DNA of 59,191 nt from Cytophagales bacterium (GTDB taxonomy: Bacteria; Bacteroidota; Bacteroidia; Cytophagales; Microscillaceae), in assembly GCA_013298075.1 (NCBI GenBank), contig JAAFJG010000025.1, positions 1 through 59,191 on the forward strand, given 5' to 3'. Below are positions 43,807 to 52,972 of this stretch, piece by piece. The stretch's first letter is position 1, and every line of letters begins with the position of its first letter. A program made the position numbers and the translations under genes. A model generated the notes under the pieces. The model did no database searches, had not been told where the DNA came from, and worked only from the letters and a program-made list of their open reading frames with translations.

Positions 43807-46800
43807 TTATATATGTAACCAATCTCTCAAAATTCCCTCTTCCAAAGATAATAATTCATTTAAACTTTCTCTTTTAATTTGATACACGACACAATCAGCG
43901 GTAGCTTGTATAATCGTTTTTTTATTTTCTTGTGGAGGATAATGCCAATTATGGAAAAAATTAGGCGCAGATAATTGCACCAAAACTTCTTCTTCTTGTT
44001 TGATACAAACTTTTCCTTTGGCAATCAAATAATAGTCCATTTCTCTCAAATTATAATATTCACCAATCACTTCACCTATTCCACTTTTATAAGCTACGGC
44101 TAGACTTGCCATTTTTGCTAAATTTAAACCAGAAATTTTACTTAATTCAGGAATGGTTTGTAAAAATTTTGCTACTTCAAATTTTAAAGAAGGAATATCA
44201 TCTTCATGATTATCATTTTTTACTTTTGAGGCGGTTTCGTTTACTTTTGTATATTTACGAGCATGCAAACGACTTATTTTTTCATCAAAAAATGTTGGGA
44301 ATTTAGTAAATAAAGTAATATTAGCAATTTCAGATAACATCAATTCAGGATTGCCTACATTTGCCAAAAATATTTCAGGGTCTTTAAAACTTTCTATATT
44401 AGAAAGCAAATCTAAAGCACAAGATTTTGTCCAAATATTGATATTTTTATAATCTCTTTGCACCAAAGCAATCATTGTTTCTTCCAAAGTCATCGGTTCA
44501 GTTGGGAAAAATTCTTGCATAATAGCTACTTTATTGGCATAAGTATCAGGTTTTAACAAAGGTTTCAACAAAATTTTTGTAGTTGCTTTCATAAAAACAT
44601 CTAATAATTCTGTTGCAAAATCACCTTTATCAGCATCTCCACTTCTAATGTTATCTTTCACCAATTCAACAGATTTTCCATCATAAATCAAAGCCATCAA
44701 CCCAAAAATCTTATCAAAATTATTATCAATTTCAGCAGACATAGCTTCCAAAAACATTTCACTGACTTTGTGCCTTTGTAAATCCATATAAACGGACATA
44801 TTCCAAGTCAATTCTTCACATATATTTTCTAATTTCTGATTGATTTCTGAATGATATTTTATATCAATTTGATAACTATTTCTACTTAACCAATCCAAAG
44901 CCAAAGAACCTAAAAATTGATTCGATAGATTTATTTTTTTCAATAATAAGTCAATAGAATCAGAAGTTCCTAAATGTCCGTAGATTTGTAAAATTCTTTT
45001 TTGTACGATTTCACTTTGTCCTGCAAAGAAAAAAGCCAATTCTAAATTAGGAAAAATACTTTCTCCTGATGCTTTCAAAGCCGAAAAAGAAGGACTACTA
45101 AAATAGGCAATATTTAATTTTTCTATTAAGCCATTTTGCAAATCAGGTGCTGTGGTATGTGCAGAACCAACTGTGGCAAAATATTTTACTTCTTCATCAG
45201 AATCGAGCAGTAATTGATTTAAAAGTTTTGACTTGATTTCTTCATTGGCATAATTAGATAATAATGCTCCAAAACTTCTTTCATCTACTAATTTTGATTG
45301 TGTTAATTGTTCCAAATATTTTAATCTTTCGAGTCGATATTCTGCCCCTCTCAAAAAATTATAGGTTTGTTTGATAACATCAGCAAAAATCAAAACAGGT
45401 AAATATTTTGAATTTAATATCACATATAAAATCGGAATTGCTTCTAAAACGCACCAACGTCTTGCTTCATCTAAGGCAATTTTATGGATTTTTTCATCAA
45501 TCAAGAGCGTTAATTGTTGTACATTTTTCATCAAAAAATCTGCAATGACAAATGTTTTATGCTCGATAATGGTGGCAAATTGTTCCATGATAAAACTCTG
45601 TTCAGGAGTTTCACCTGCCAAACTATCATGTGTATTTACTTCATACATTTGTTTATTGATTGCTTTTAAACGTATTTTTTCATCGGTAAATGCCATCCAA
45701 TTCCAAATTTTATCATCAGTAATTACGGTTTCTTTTTTTCTATCTGCGGATAGTTTTCTTGTTTTTCTATATAAACTTATCGCAAAAATTTTTAATTGAT
45801 TTGCATCATTTTGAGTAATTTGAAATGCTTTTGCATTAATTTCTTCAATGATTTCATTTGTTTTTATATCTGCTTGCTCTAAAATTTGTTTAATTCTTCC
45901 ATCTTTTGAATCCAATAAATCTAACAAAGTATCTTTATAAGTCAAAGGATTGATTGCCTGCAAAACATTGAGATGAATAATAGTTTTATCAGGAGTAAGC
46001 GTCAATATTTTGCTTCTAATTTTTGTGCCATTGGGAATAAATTTTCCTGACACTACATTTGATTGATTTCCTGATTGTTTGATAAGTGCTTCTTGTAATT
46101 TAATTTTATATTCTTTGTCTAAAACATTGATAAAATAAGCCAAAGCAGCCCAAATAATCGCAATTCCAAACATTTGAACACTCAAAGGAGCAGGGAAATT
46201 GGCTTCAGAAAGCCACAAAAACATTCCTGATAATGAAATTCCGATAAAAAATAATTGTGTTTCAATTTTATGCTGAGTATCTGTTCTGATTTCATTTTCA
46301 ATCGGCAATAAATAAATTCTATATACTGCCAACATCAATCCCTCCCTCAAAACTTCCGCCATAAATTTGGTAGTAACGACCAGAATAACTATCATTCCAG
46401 CCTGTAAAGTTAGATTTGTACTATCTAATACATTCGAAGCACCAATCACTAAAGTCAAAAAAGCCAAAATAGCAGGCATTATTAACATAGACACTTTTAA
46501 GCCATATTTACTAATAATGAATGAACCTACATATATTTTCATTAAAATTCCACCCAAAAAAGAACCCAATAAAACAATGGCTAAAAATTTTTCAAGTGTA
46601 GATAAATTTGTAACTTCATTAAATGTGTGGGCTAATTTGGCTGCTTTGTAAAAAAAATAATCGTTGTTAGCAAATAAAAAACCAACTGTTCCAGCAAAAA
46701 TCATCAAATAAATTAAATATTTTTGCTTTAAAATAATTCTCCAATTGTTATTAGCAGTAATATATTGTGCATTAATAGTAATGTTTTTCCAGGTAGGATT

Positions 46801-47373
46801 GAGATTGGTGAGCATCAAAAGTCCAAAAGATGCCAAACTCAAACCTAATAAAGTAATCCAAATACCTCTCGCCCAATTTATTTCGTATAAACTCAAAACA
46901 ATCATCAAATAAATAAACGCCTCGCCGATAATAGTTCCTAAAACTCCAATATTTTTTAATTTTTCATAGCCATATTGTTGAGTCATTCTATCTGATAATT
47001 GTGAAAATAAATTACGCCACAAAAAAGTCAATAACCAAATAAAAGAAGCAGCAATAAATATTTTATATTGTATTAAAATTTGTGATTTAACGAATATATC
47101 AAAACCAAATCCCCAAAAAAGCAATAAAAAAAGTGAAAAACCTAATACCCATGCGCATAAGCGAGCATAAGAGGTTTTGATTTGAAGAGATGAATATAAA
47201 TACCAACCTATAAAACCAACGAAACCTGATAAAATCCAAAAAGTTGGCATTTGTTGGATAGAAAAGGTTTTTAAAAATAAGCCTAAAATTAAAATGGTAT
47301 AAGTGGCATTTGAAATACCAAATCCTAAACCTGTGATAAAGTAATAAGTTGAAGTAAATATATTTTTTTTCAT
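43807..47373 (-). CDS. Transporter (Npt/MFS-like) fused to HEAT repeats and a cNMP-binding domain
   Basis: A 1188-residue fusion. Residues ~1-440 hold about 12 membrane helices like Npt1/ADP-ATP translocase or MFS carriers. Residues ~470-1060 are helical repeats of HEAT/ARM type. Residues ~1075-1188 form a cyclic-nucleotide-binding-like beta-roll (MDYYLIAKGKVCIKQEEEVLVQLSAPNFFHNW), which lacks a clear FGEiaLl-R phosphate cassette, so binding of cAMP/cGMP is doubtful. Such fusions occur in Bacteroidota. The likely role is regulated nucleotide or solute transport; the deoxyribosyltransferase-like gene next door would fit nucleotide use, by inference. Confidence 0.75.
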   Translation of the reverse strand: MKKNIFTSTYYFITGLGFGISNATYTILILGLFLKTFSIQQMPTFWILSGFVGFIGWYLYSSLQIKTSYARLCAWVLGFSLFLLLFWGFGFDIFVKSQILIQYKIFIAASFIWLLTFLWRNLFSQLSDRMTQQYGYEKLKNIGVLGTIIGEAFIYLMIVLSLYEINWARGIWITLLGLSLASFGLLMLTNLNPTWKNITINAQYITANNNWRIILKQKYLIYLMIFAGTVGFLFANNDYFFYKAAKLAHTFNEVTNLSTLEKFLAIVLLGSFLGGILMKIYVGSFIISKYGLKVSMLIMPAILAFLTLVIGASNVLDSTNLTLQAGMIVILVVTTKFMAEVLREGLMLAVYRIYLLPIENEIRTDTQHKIETQLFFIGISLSGMFLWLSEANFPAPLSVQMFGIAIIWAALAYFINVLDKEYKIKLQEALIKQSGNQSNVVSGKFIPNGTKIRSKILTLTPDKTIIHLNVLQAINPLTYKDTLLDLLDSKDGRIKQILEQADIKTNEIIEEINAKAFQITQNDANQLKIFAISLYRKTRKLSADRKKETVITDDKIWNWMAFTDEKIRLKAINKQMYEVNTHDSLAGETPEQSFIMEQFATIIEHKTFVIADFLMKNVQQLTLLIDEKIHKIALDEARRWCVLEAIPILYVILNSKYLPVLIFADVIKQTYNFLRGAEYRLERLKYLEQLTQSKLVDERSFGALLSNYANEEIKSKLLNQLLLDSDEEVKYFATVGSAHTTAPDLQNGLIEKLNIAYFSSPSFSALKASGESIFPNLELAFFFAGQSEIVQKRILQIYGHLGTSDSIDLLLKKINLSNQFLGSLALDWLSRNSYQIDIKYHSEINQKLENICEELTWNMSVYMDLQRHKVSEMFLEAMSAEIDNNFDKIFGLMALIYDGKSVELVKDNIRSGDADKGDFATELLDVFMKATTKILLKPLLKPDTYANKVAIMQEFFPTEPMTLEETMIALVQRDYKNINIWTKSCALDLLSNIESFKDPEIFLANVGNPELMLSEIANITLFTKFPTFFDEKISRLHARKYTKVNETASKVKNDNHEDDIPSLKFEVAKFLQTIPELSKISGLNLAKMASLAVAYKSGIGEVIGEYYNLREMDYYLIAKGKVCIKQEEEVLVQLSAPNFFHNWHYPPQENKKTIIQATADCVVYQIKRESLNELLSLEEGILRDWLHI

Positions 47374-47451
47374 TGTTTTTGATTATCGTATAGGGTAGTT
47401 TTTTGTTTTTTTTAAATGTTTTGTTTAATTTTTAATTTTTTAATAATAAAT

Positions 47452-47931
47452 CTAAGAAATTTTTGCAAATGATTCCTGAAGTGTTATTTTCTTCTGTATA
47501 AAATCACTTATAATTTGTGTATGTATAATAATTTCGCCGATAAATATGGCTAATATTTCTTTAAAACTTTTTTCGTCCATCATATTTTCTTTGCTGACAA
47601 TATAATTATAACGAAGTTGTGTTTTTTCACTTTGAATATTGATATGTCCGATGGGTAGTCTTCCGTTCATATAAAAAACAAGTGCTAAAAGTTCGTTGGT
47701 TAAATTAGAATTGGTAAATGGTAAATGATAATAAAAAGTAATAATATCATTGTTTTGTAGTCCTTCACCTAAAGGAGAAAACAGCAATGAACAGCTTTGA
47801 ATATTTTCGTTATTATCTTTAAAATTTACTTGAATAAATTCTTGTGAAATTTCCTTATTTTTTAGATGTAATTCAACGTTATATCCAATATTTTGGGCAA
47901 TTTGTTGTAATTTTTTTAATTTTTCTATCAT
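47452..47931 (-). CDS. YbjN/T3SS-chaperone-like small acidic protein
   Basis: A 159-residue protein, acidic, without signal peptide. The alternating pattern (NVELHLKNKE, FIQVNFKDNNEN, IITFYYHLPFT, NELLALVFYMNGRLPIGHINI, QLRYNYIVSKEN, a final pair of helices) resembles the YbjN / type III chaperone fold. It is the gene after the DUF4157 protein on the same strand but is separated from it by a strong terminator, so it has its own promoter. A role as a chaperone for the DUF4157 cargo is possible but unproven. Confidence 0.55.
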   Translation of the reverse strand: MIEKLKKLQQIAQNIGYNVELHLKNKEISQEFIQVNFKDNNENIQSCSLLFSPLGEGLQNNDIITFYYHLPFTNSNLTNELLALVFYMNGRLPIGHINIQSEKTQLRYNYIVSKENMMDEKSFKEILAIFIGEIIIHTQIISDFIQKKITLQESFAKIS

Positions 47932-47951
47932 AATTGAATAATTTTGATTTA

Positions 47952-47983
47952 AAAAACTCTTGTATTTTTTTACAAGAGTTTTT
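47952..47983 (-). terminator. Terminator downstream of the DUF4157 gene
   Basis: Perfect 13-bp stem AAAAACTCTTGTA / TACAAGAGTTTTT with a 6-nt loop and U-runs on the leftward strand. Confidence 0.88.
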
Positions 47984-48006
47984 ATTTTTAAATATCTATT
48001 AGAAAC

Positions 48007-49263
48007 CTACGTAGCAGATGCTAATTTATTGACTAAGAACTCTTTTGCTTCTCCGGGTAATCCGCCTAAAGCAGATTGAATATTTGGAGGCATTTTTGAC
48101 ATTACTTTTTCTGCTACTCCTCCTGCTGCATCTAAGCCTGCTCCTGCTCCTTTTGTTAATGTTTCTTTGGCAAAAGTTTTAACATCAGGCATTTCTCCGC
48201 TTTCTATACCACCTTTTAATAAGTCCATTCCGCCATCGAATTGTTTAGAAGCAACGTCTTTAATTCCGGGAGGAAGTTTATCTAACATCCCTTTTACGTC
48301 AGCTGGAATTGCTTTTGGAATGATTTGTTTGGCAACATCTACCCCCCCTGAAGCTGCTCCTTTTCCAAATGCTTTCATTTCATTTTTACTTGGCAAACGC
48401 CCTTCACTCAAAGCACCTTTCGCTAATTGTCCACCTTTTTCTAATACGCCCTCAATGTATGTACGTAGTTCAGGTGGGACCCTATCTACCAAAGCCATCA
48501 TTTGAGGAGGTACAACAGAAGCCAATTTTGATTTTGCTTTATCCATTAAGGCTGCCCCACCTTTATCTGCCATACTTGATGCTGCTTCAATGCCTTTATC
48601 TGCCAAATTACTTGCCATATCCCTGACACCTTGCGGAATCATGTTCTTGAGTCCTTCTGGAATCATATCAGCGACTTTACTTTTCAAAAAATTAAGACCT
48701 GATGATATCAAACTACTAAAAAAGCCTTGTACAGGCGCTTGAGTTGTATTGATAGATGAGGAAGCCATTTTATTTTGTGTTACAGGCGTAGTAGAGTTGG
48801 CATTTGCTGCTTTTGCACCCAAAGAATCTGCTTCACTTTCTAAAGCATTGCTTGTATTAACTGGCGTTTCTCCTAGCATCGTATCGGCTTTTACTCTGCC
48901 ATCTCTTTGTTGTTTTACGTGTGCTAACTCGTGTCCAATTAAAGATTGTCCTGTTTTTGAATCAGGGTCAAATTTTCCTTGGGCAAAGTGAACTTCGTTG
49001 CCTTGTGCAAAGGCATGCGCACCTATTTCAGATGCTTTGGCTGAATTTGTATTTATTTTAACATCAGAAAAATCTGCACCCATAGTTGATTCCATTTTTC
49101 CTTGCACATCAGCAGGTAAGAATGGATTTTTTTTCATTTGTACAGAATTTCCTTGATTAGCAAATTCACCACCAGCAACCATACTCGATTTACCATCTTG
49201 TTGTTGCTGTTTTTGTTGTTGCTGTTGCGATTTATTATCTCGCTCAGTTTTTGCTGCTTTCAT
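48007..49263 (-). CDS. DUF4157 / eCIS core-domain protein, probable injected cargo
   Basis: A 418-residue protein without a signal peptide. Residues 1-45 are Gln/Lys-rich and disordered. Residues ~45-150 form the DUF4157 (eCIS_core) domain: LPADVQGKMESTMGADFSDVKI, GAHAFAQGNEVHFAQGKF, the zinc-type motif H111-E-L-A-H115 and the downstream LESEAD (Glu142/144). Its presence is strongly linked to eCIS loci. The rest (~180-418) is Ala/Gly/Met-rich amphipathic helices with a repeated P-x(n)-P pattern (IPEGLKNMIPQGVRDM, VPPQMMALVDRVPPEL, IPADVKGMLDKLPPGIKDV, MPPNIQSALGGLPGEAKEF), which looks membrane-active. Likely a protease-led, pore-forming or structural cargo for the particle encoded at 21-35 kb. 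Confidence 0.88.
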   Translation of the reverse strand: MKAAKTERDNKSQQQQQKQQQQDGKSSMVAGGEFANQGNSVQMKKNPFLPADVQGKMESTMGADFSDVKINTNSAKASEIGAHAFAQGNEVHFAQGKFDPDSKTGQSLIGHELAHVKQQRDGRVKADTMLGETPVNTSNALESEADSLGAKAANANSTTPVTQNKMASSSINTTQAPVQGFFSSLISSGLNFLKSKVADMIPEGLKNMIPQGVRDMASNLADKGIEAASSMADKGGAALMDKAKSKLASVVPPQMMALVDRVPPELRTYIEGVLEKGGQLAKGALSEGRLPSKNEMKAFGKGAASGGVDVAKQIIPKAIPADVKGMLDKLPPGIKDVASKQFDGGMDLLKGGIESGEMPDVKTFAKETLTKGAGAGLDAAGGVAEKVMSKMPPNIQSALGGLPGEAKEFLVNKLASAT

Positions 49264-49328
49264 AGCGATTTATATTTATATTTTTGAAGGAATCGAACTA
49301 ATTATTTTTTACGTTTTTTGATTGATTA

Positions 49329-51251
49329 TTAAGGCAATTCTTTTTCTATTAACCATCTTCTTGTCAGCATCACAAAAGTTAGAACGCCTAACACAAAGGA
49401 TAAAGCAATCATCATAGCAATATTGAATGAAAATAATTGAAAACCAATGAAAAATAAACAAGCCAATAATAATAAAATAACAAATAATCCGCCTTGTAAG
49501 ACTAAAGTAGTTGTTCTTTTGAATTGACAAGAATATCTTTGAATCAAATAATAAAAAGCCAAAGCAGATACAAAAAATACGCCTAACAATGGAAAAAATA
49601 AACCTGGACTTCTCAAAGATATAGTCGGATTGGCTGCAAATCTTTTAATTCCTTGCATAAATCTCGAAAACATACCCATCGCCTGTGCTGGATTTAGTGC
49701 TTTGGTAGGGGCTTGTGGTGCAAATTTTGCCGCCAAAACTTGCCAAAGTTGAGGATAACCATGATCATATCCCAATGCCCAAATACCTACGCCACCGATT
49801 TTTTTGCTAATTACAAAATCATATTTTTTAGCTAAAGAAAGGCTATCTTCGTACCAAATTTGTCGATAATTATCATTATTATCACGATATGCGAAAAAAT
49901 TAGTCATACTCGAAGCGTCTTCGCCTGCGGAGGCTGCGCCCATTTCATCTCTAATATTTTTATAAGGCATATATTTTACAAATTTACGTGCTTCTGATGG
50001 CACTTCTAAGCCTTTGGTTATCCAAACTGCTCCATAATAACTTACGCCCAATAATATTTTTTCAGGTTTTACGCCAAAAGCAATATATTCATCAATACTT
50101 TTATCCAAGCCGTGATTCCACCAATTTCCACCGCCTTTGGTTAGGCTAACGGGACCTGCTAATTTTGTATTTGCGCCATAAAATTCGTAGCCATTGATAA
50201 CAAAATAATTGACGTGTTTTTCTAATTGTCTTAAATCGTAGGCATTATCAAAATCAATGGCAGGCAAACTCATCGATAAAATTGCTCCTTTAATTTGTGC
50301 TTTTAATTTTCCATTAAAATCAATCACAAAATTAGCAAAATCTGATTTATATTTGGCTGGCAATCCTTCAAAATCTAAATGAACGCCATCACCTTTTCGG
50401 TTTTTCACCAAAAGAATTACTTTGTTAATTAAATTAGATTGTGCTGAGGGATTACTTAAAAATGTACTGATATTTTTTTCACTAAAACAAGCCACACTCA
50501 ATAAAACTTTCGTTTTGTGGGCGTGTGCTTCTTTGATTAAACCTGTGGTTTCCCAATCGTGAATAGTTGTGTAATCACCTGTATTTGGCTCTACTTCGTA
50601 TGCAAAATAAGTTACGATAGATAAAAGAGAAAAGTTATAACTTTTATACGCCTCTTTTGCCCAATAAGGATGCCAACCAAATACGATATTTTTTGGGCTT
50701 AATGTATGTTTTTTGGTGTGAGCGTTTTTGTGTGATAAATTTTCATAATCACCTTTTTCACCAAAGTTTAGCATATCTCTTTTTTTGACATAAGTTGCTC
50801 TTTGTTTAAAAGAAGCTGTATCAATCAATGGTTGATTTTCTTCTAATTTTGGCTCTTTTTCTTTGCTACCTTTTTCACCAGATGCACTTCCGCCCATTGT
50901 ATTAGGTTTTCCTAAACTTGCGGGGTCAAAAACTAAAGCAGGATCAATCGTTGGATTGGCTTTTGATTCTTCTTTTTTTGTTTTTATATCATTTTGAGGT
51001 GTTTTGGTATCAAGAGGGATATTTTTCTTTTCCTCTTTTTTTTCTTCCTCGTTTACTTTTCCTTCTTCCTTATTAATAGGAGGAGGAGTTTGTTTTTTAG
51101 CATTTTCTAATGCTTTTTTCTTGTTATTTTCATCAATTCTTTTCATAATATCCTCTTGAAATTGTGCATTTGCAATTCTAATTGAACAAAATAAAAAAAT
51201 AACTATCAAAAAAAATTGTGTTTTTTTGAAATTTATGTAAGGGACACACAT
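49329..51251 (-). CDS. GH18-like glycoside hydrolase with C-terminal membrane helices
   Basis: A 640-residue protein. Signal-type N-terminal helix (11-29), then a Lys/Glu/Pro-rich disordered region (~40-185), a GH18 TIM barrel (~188-520) and three or four membrane helices (~548-632). The GH18 active-site motif is D288-G-V-H-L-D-F-E295: the final Asp-x-Glu of DGxDxDxE is intact and the first internal Asp is His. Barrel signatures are VFGWHPYWAKE, VLLSVACFS, ILSMSLPAID and ILLGVSYYGAVW. It may hydrolyse peptidoglycan or chitin-like glycans. The membrane-anchored tail and the disordered spacer are unusual for the family. Confidence 0.8.
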   Translation of the reverse strand: MCVPYINFKKTQFFLIVIFLFCSIRIANAQFQEDIMKRIDENNKKKALENAKKQTPPPINKEEGKVNEEEKKEEKKNIPLDTKTPQNDIKTKKEESKANPTIDPALVFDPASLGKPNTMGGSASGEKGSKEKEPKLEENQPLIDTASFKQRATYVKKRDMLNFGEKGDYENLSHKNAHTKKHTLSPKNIVFGWHPYWAKEAYKSYNFSLLSIVTYFAYEVEPNTGDYTTIHDWETTGLIKEAHAHKTKVLLSVACFSEKNISTFLSNPSAQSNLINKVILLVKNRKGDGVHLDFEGLPAKYKSDFANFVIDFNGKLKAQIKGAILSMSLPAIDFDNAYDLRQLEKHVNYFVINGYEFYGANTKLAGPVSLTKGGGNWWNHGLDKSIDEYIAFGVKPEKILLGVSYYGAVWITKGLEVPSEARKFVKYMPYKNIRDEMGAASAGEDASSMTNFFAYRDNNDNYRQIWYEDSLSLAKKYDFVISKKIGGVGIWALGYDHGYPQLWQVLAAKFAPQAPTKALNPAQAMGMFSRFMQGIKRFAANPTISLRSPGLFFPLLGVFFVSALAFYYLIQRYSCQFKRTTTLVLQGGLFVILLLLACLFFIGFQLFSFNIAMMIALSFVLGVLTFVMLTRRWLIEKELP

Positions 51252-51396
51252 AATAAATCTATAAAAAAAGTGGCTGTTGGATTGAATAAAACTAAAAATT
51301 TAAGTCTATTTTATTTACAAATTATACACACATATTTATAATTTGTAAAAACTTACGGCAAAGATACGATTATTTTCATAAAAACAAATTTTTTTT

Positions 51397-51426
51397 CACT
51401 TTTTTTTCACTTTTTTTTCACTTTTT
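51397..51426. repeat. 11-bp tandem repeat upstream of the ATP-grasp-like gene
   Basis: CACTTTTTTTT repeated twice plus a partial third unit, followed by further poly-T. It lies about 45-75 bp upstream of the TATCTTTG box at 51471, so length changes could alter promoter activity. Confidence 0.65.
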
Positions 51427-51470
51427 CAATTTTTTTTTTCAATTTTCCATAAATTTTTATAAATAAATTT

Positions 51471-51478
51471 TATCTTTG
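51471..51478 (+). promoter_or_regulatory. Candidate -7 promoter element
   Basis: TATCTTTG, a perfect Bacteroidota -7 box, 23 bp before the ATG at 51502. Confidence 0.55.
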
Positions 51479-51501
51479 TGCAAAAATAAATATATTGAAC
51501 T

Positions 51502-52704
51502 ATGATAAAAACATTGCGTGAAAAATATAATGCTGCTTTTAAAGAAGAAAATTATCAAAATTTTTTAGCAGAATTTGAAAAAGTATATGGCGAAAGAATC
51601 GATTTTAGAGTAGCAGAAACTCCTTTGTTTATCTCAAAAGAATTTTTTGCCCATCTCAAAAAAGCAACTGATGATATTTTAAAGGTGATTCAAAAGGATA
51701 ATTTTAAAGAATTGACAAAAGAAGCAATTCCTACCAATCAAAATGTACCTAATGAAAATGCTCATCCTGAATTTCTAGTCATCGATTTTGCCTTAGCAAA
51801 AAGCGAAAATACTGATGAATATATTCCTCAACTCATTGAATTACAAGGCTTTCCATCTTTGTATGGCTTTCAAGAAGTGGCGTGTCAAACGTATCGAAAA
51901 CATTTTGATATTTCGAATACATTAACCCATCTTTTAGGAAATGATACACCTGAACAATATTATCAATATTTATCAGAGGTAATATTTGCCGGACATCAAA
52001 AAGAAAATGTAATCTTATTAGAAATCGAGCCGCATAAACAAAAAACTCGCATCGATTTTCAAGTAATGAAACAAAAATTAGATTTAGATTCTGTTTGTAT
52101 TAGTAAAGTAATTTTAAACAATAATAAATTATTTTATGAAAAAAATGGTAAAAAAATTGAAATTAAACGAATTTATAATCGTGTTATTTTTGATGAATTA
52201 GAAAAAAGAACTGATTTGAATTTACAATTTAATATGACACAAAATGTGGACGTAGAATGGGCAGGACATCCCAACTGGTTTTTTAGAATTAGCAAATATA
52301 CGGTGCCTTTTTTAGAAAGTAGATATGTGCCAAAATCTTATTTTTTGAATGAAGTAAGACAAATTCCACACGATTTAGATAATTATGTACTCAAACCATT
52401 GTTTTCTTTTGCAGGTGCAGGAGTTATCTTTGACGTAAAATTGGAAGATATTACTAAAATTCCAGATGATCAACGAAAGTATTATTTGTTACAAAAGAAA
52501 GTAAGATATGCCGAAATTTTCAAATGCCCTAAAAATGAGCCTGTAAAAGCAGAAATTAGGTTACTATTTTTATGGAAAAAAGAAAATGCTCAACCTAAAT
52601 TAATGTTAGGTTTGTCAAGATTGAGCAAAGGCGTAATGATTGGCGTTAATTTTAATAAAGATAGAGATTGGGTTGGTGGAAGTGGTGTCTTTTTTGAAAA
52701 ATAA
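51502..52704 (+). CDS. Putative ATP-grasp-like protein
   Basis: A 400-residue soluble protein without a signal peptide. The middle and end resemble ATP-grasp ligases: PELIELQGFPSLYGFQE-type strand-turns (~115-130), NWFFRISKYTVPFLESRYVPKSYFLNE (~255-285), VLKPLFSFAGAGVIFD (~300-315, the ATP-grasp Lys and glycine-rich loop), LLQKKVRYAEIFKC and VKAEIRLLFLWK. The end GVMIGVNFNKDRDWVGGSGVF could hold metal ligands. Such enzymes join a carboxylate to an amine or thiol using ATP, and include circularly permuted and glutathionylspermidine-synthase-like members. No substrate can be named. It stands alone, followed by repeat copy C. Confidence 0.6.
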   Translation: MIKTLREKYNAAFKEENYQNFLAEFEKVYGERIDFRVAETPLFISKEFFAHLKKATDDILKVIQKDNFKELTKEAIPTNQNVPNENAHPEFLVIDFALAKSENTDEYIPQLIELQGFPSLYGFQEVACQTYRKHFDISNTLTHLLGNDTPEQYYQYLSEVIFAGHQKENVILLEIEPHKQKTRIDFQVMKQKLDLDSVCISKVILNNNKLFYEKNGKKIEIKRIYNRVIFDELEKRTDLNLQFNMTQNVDVEWAGHPNWFFRISKYTVPFLESRYVPKSYFLNEVRQIPHDLDNYVLKPLFSFAGAGVIFDVKLEDITKIPDDQRKYYLLQKKVRYAEIFKCPKNEPVKAEIRLLFLWKKENAQPKLMLGLSRLSKGVMIGVNFNKDRDWVGGSGVFFEK

Positions 52705-52731
52705 AAATGATATAATTTTCTAATATAAATA

Positions 52732-52942
52732 AAAAAAGTGGTTCTTAGGAAGTTTGTGCGAAAAAAAATGAAATATGTTTTTTGAACTGCCTCCAGATTT
52801 ATCTGGAGGATAATAAAAAAATTCAATCCTTGGCTTTAGCCAAAATCTCCGCACTTTTCAAATTGATATTTTTTAAATAAATGCCATTTCTATTCATACA
52901 GAAGAAAATTATATCCGCAATAAGTTCCTATGAACCAAAAAA
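52732..52942 (+). repeat. MITE-like interspersed repeat, copy C
   Basis: A ~211-bp copy of the element seen at 2621-2840 and 5311-5525, same orientation as copy B. Both terminal inverted repeats are recognisable (GGTTCTTAGGAAGTTTG at the left; reverse complement around 52915-52938), the CCTCCAGATTTATCTGGAGG palindrome is perfect and the middle is diverged, as expected of non-autonomous elements. Confidence 0.8.
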
Positions 52943-52972
52943 GTCTTTCTACATGTAGAAAGACTTTTTTTA
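52939..52972. terminator. Terminator-like hairpin at the edge of copy C
   Basis: Perfect palindrome AAGTCTTTCTACATGTAGAA continuing to a U-run. It closes the upstream transcript and abuts the repeat end. Confidence 0.75.
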
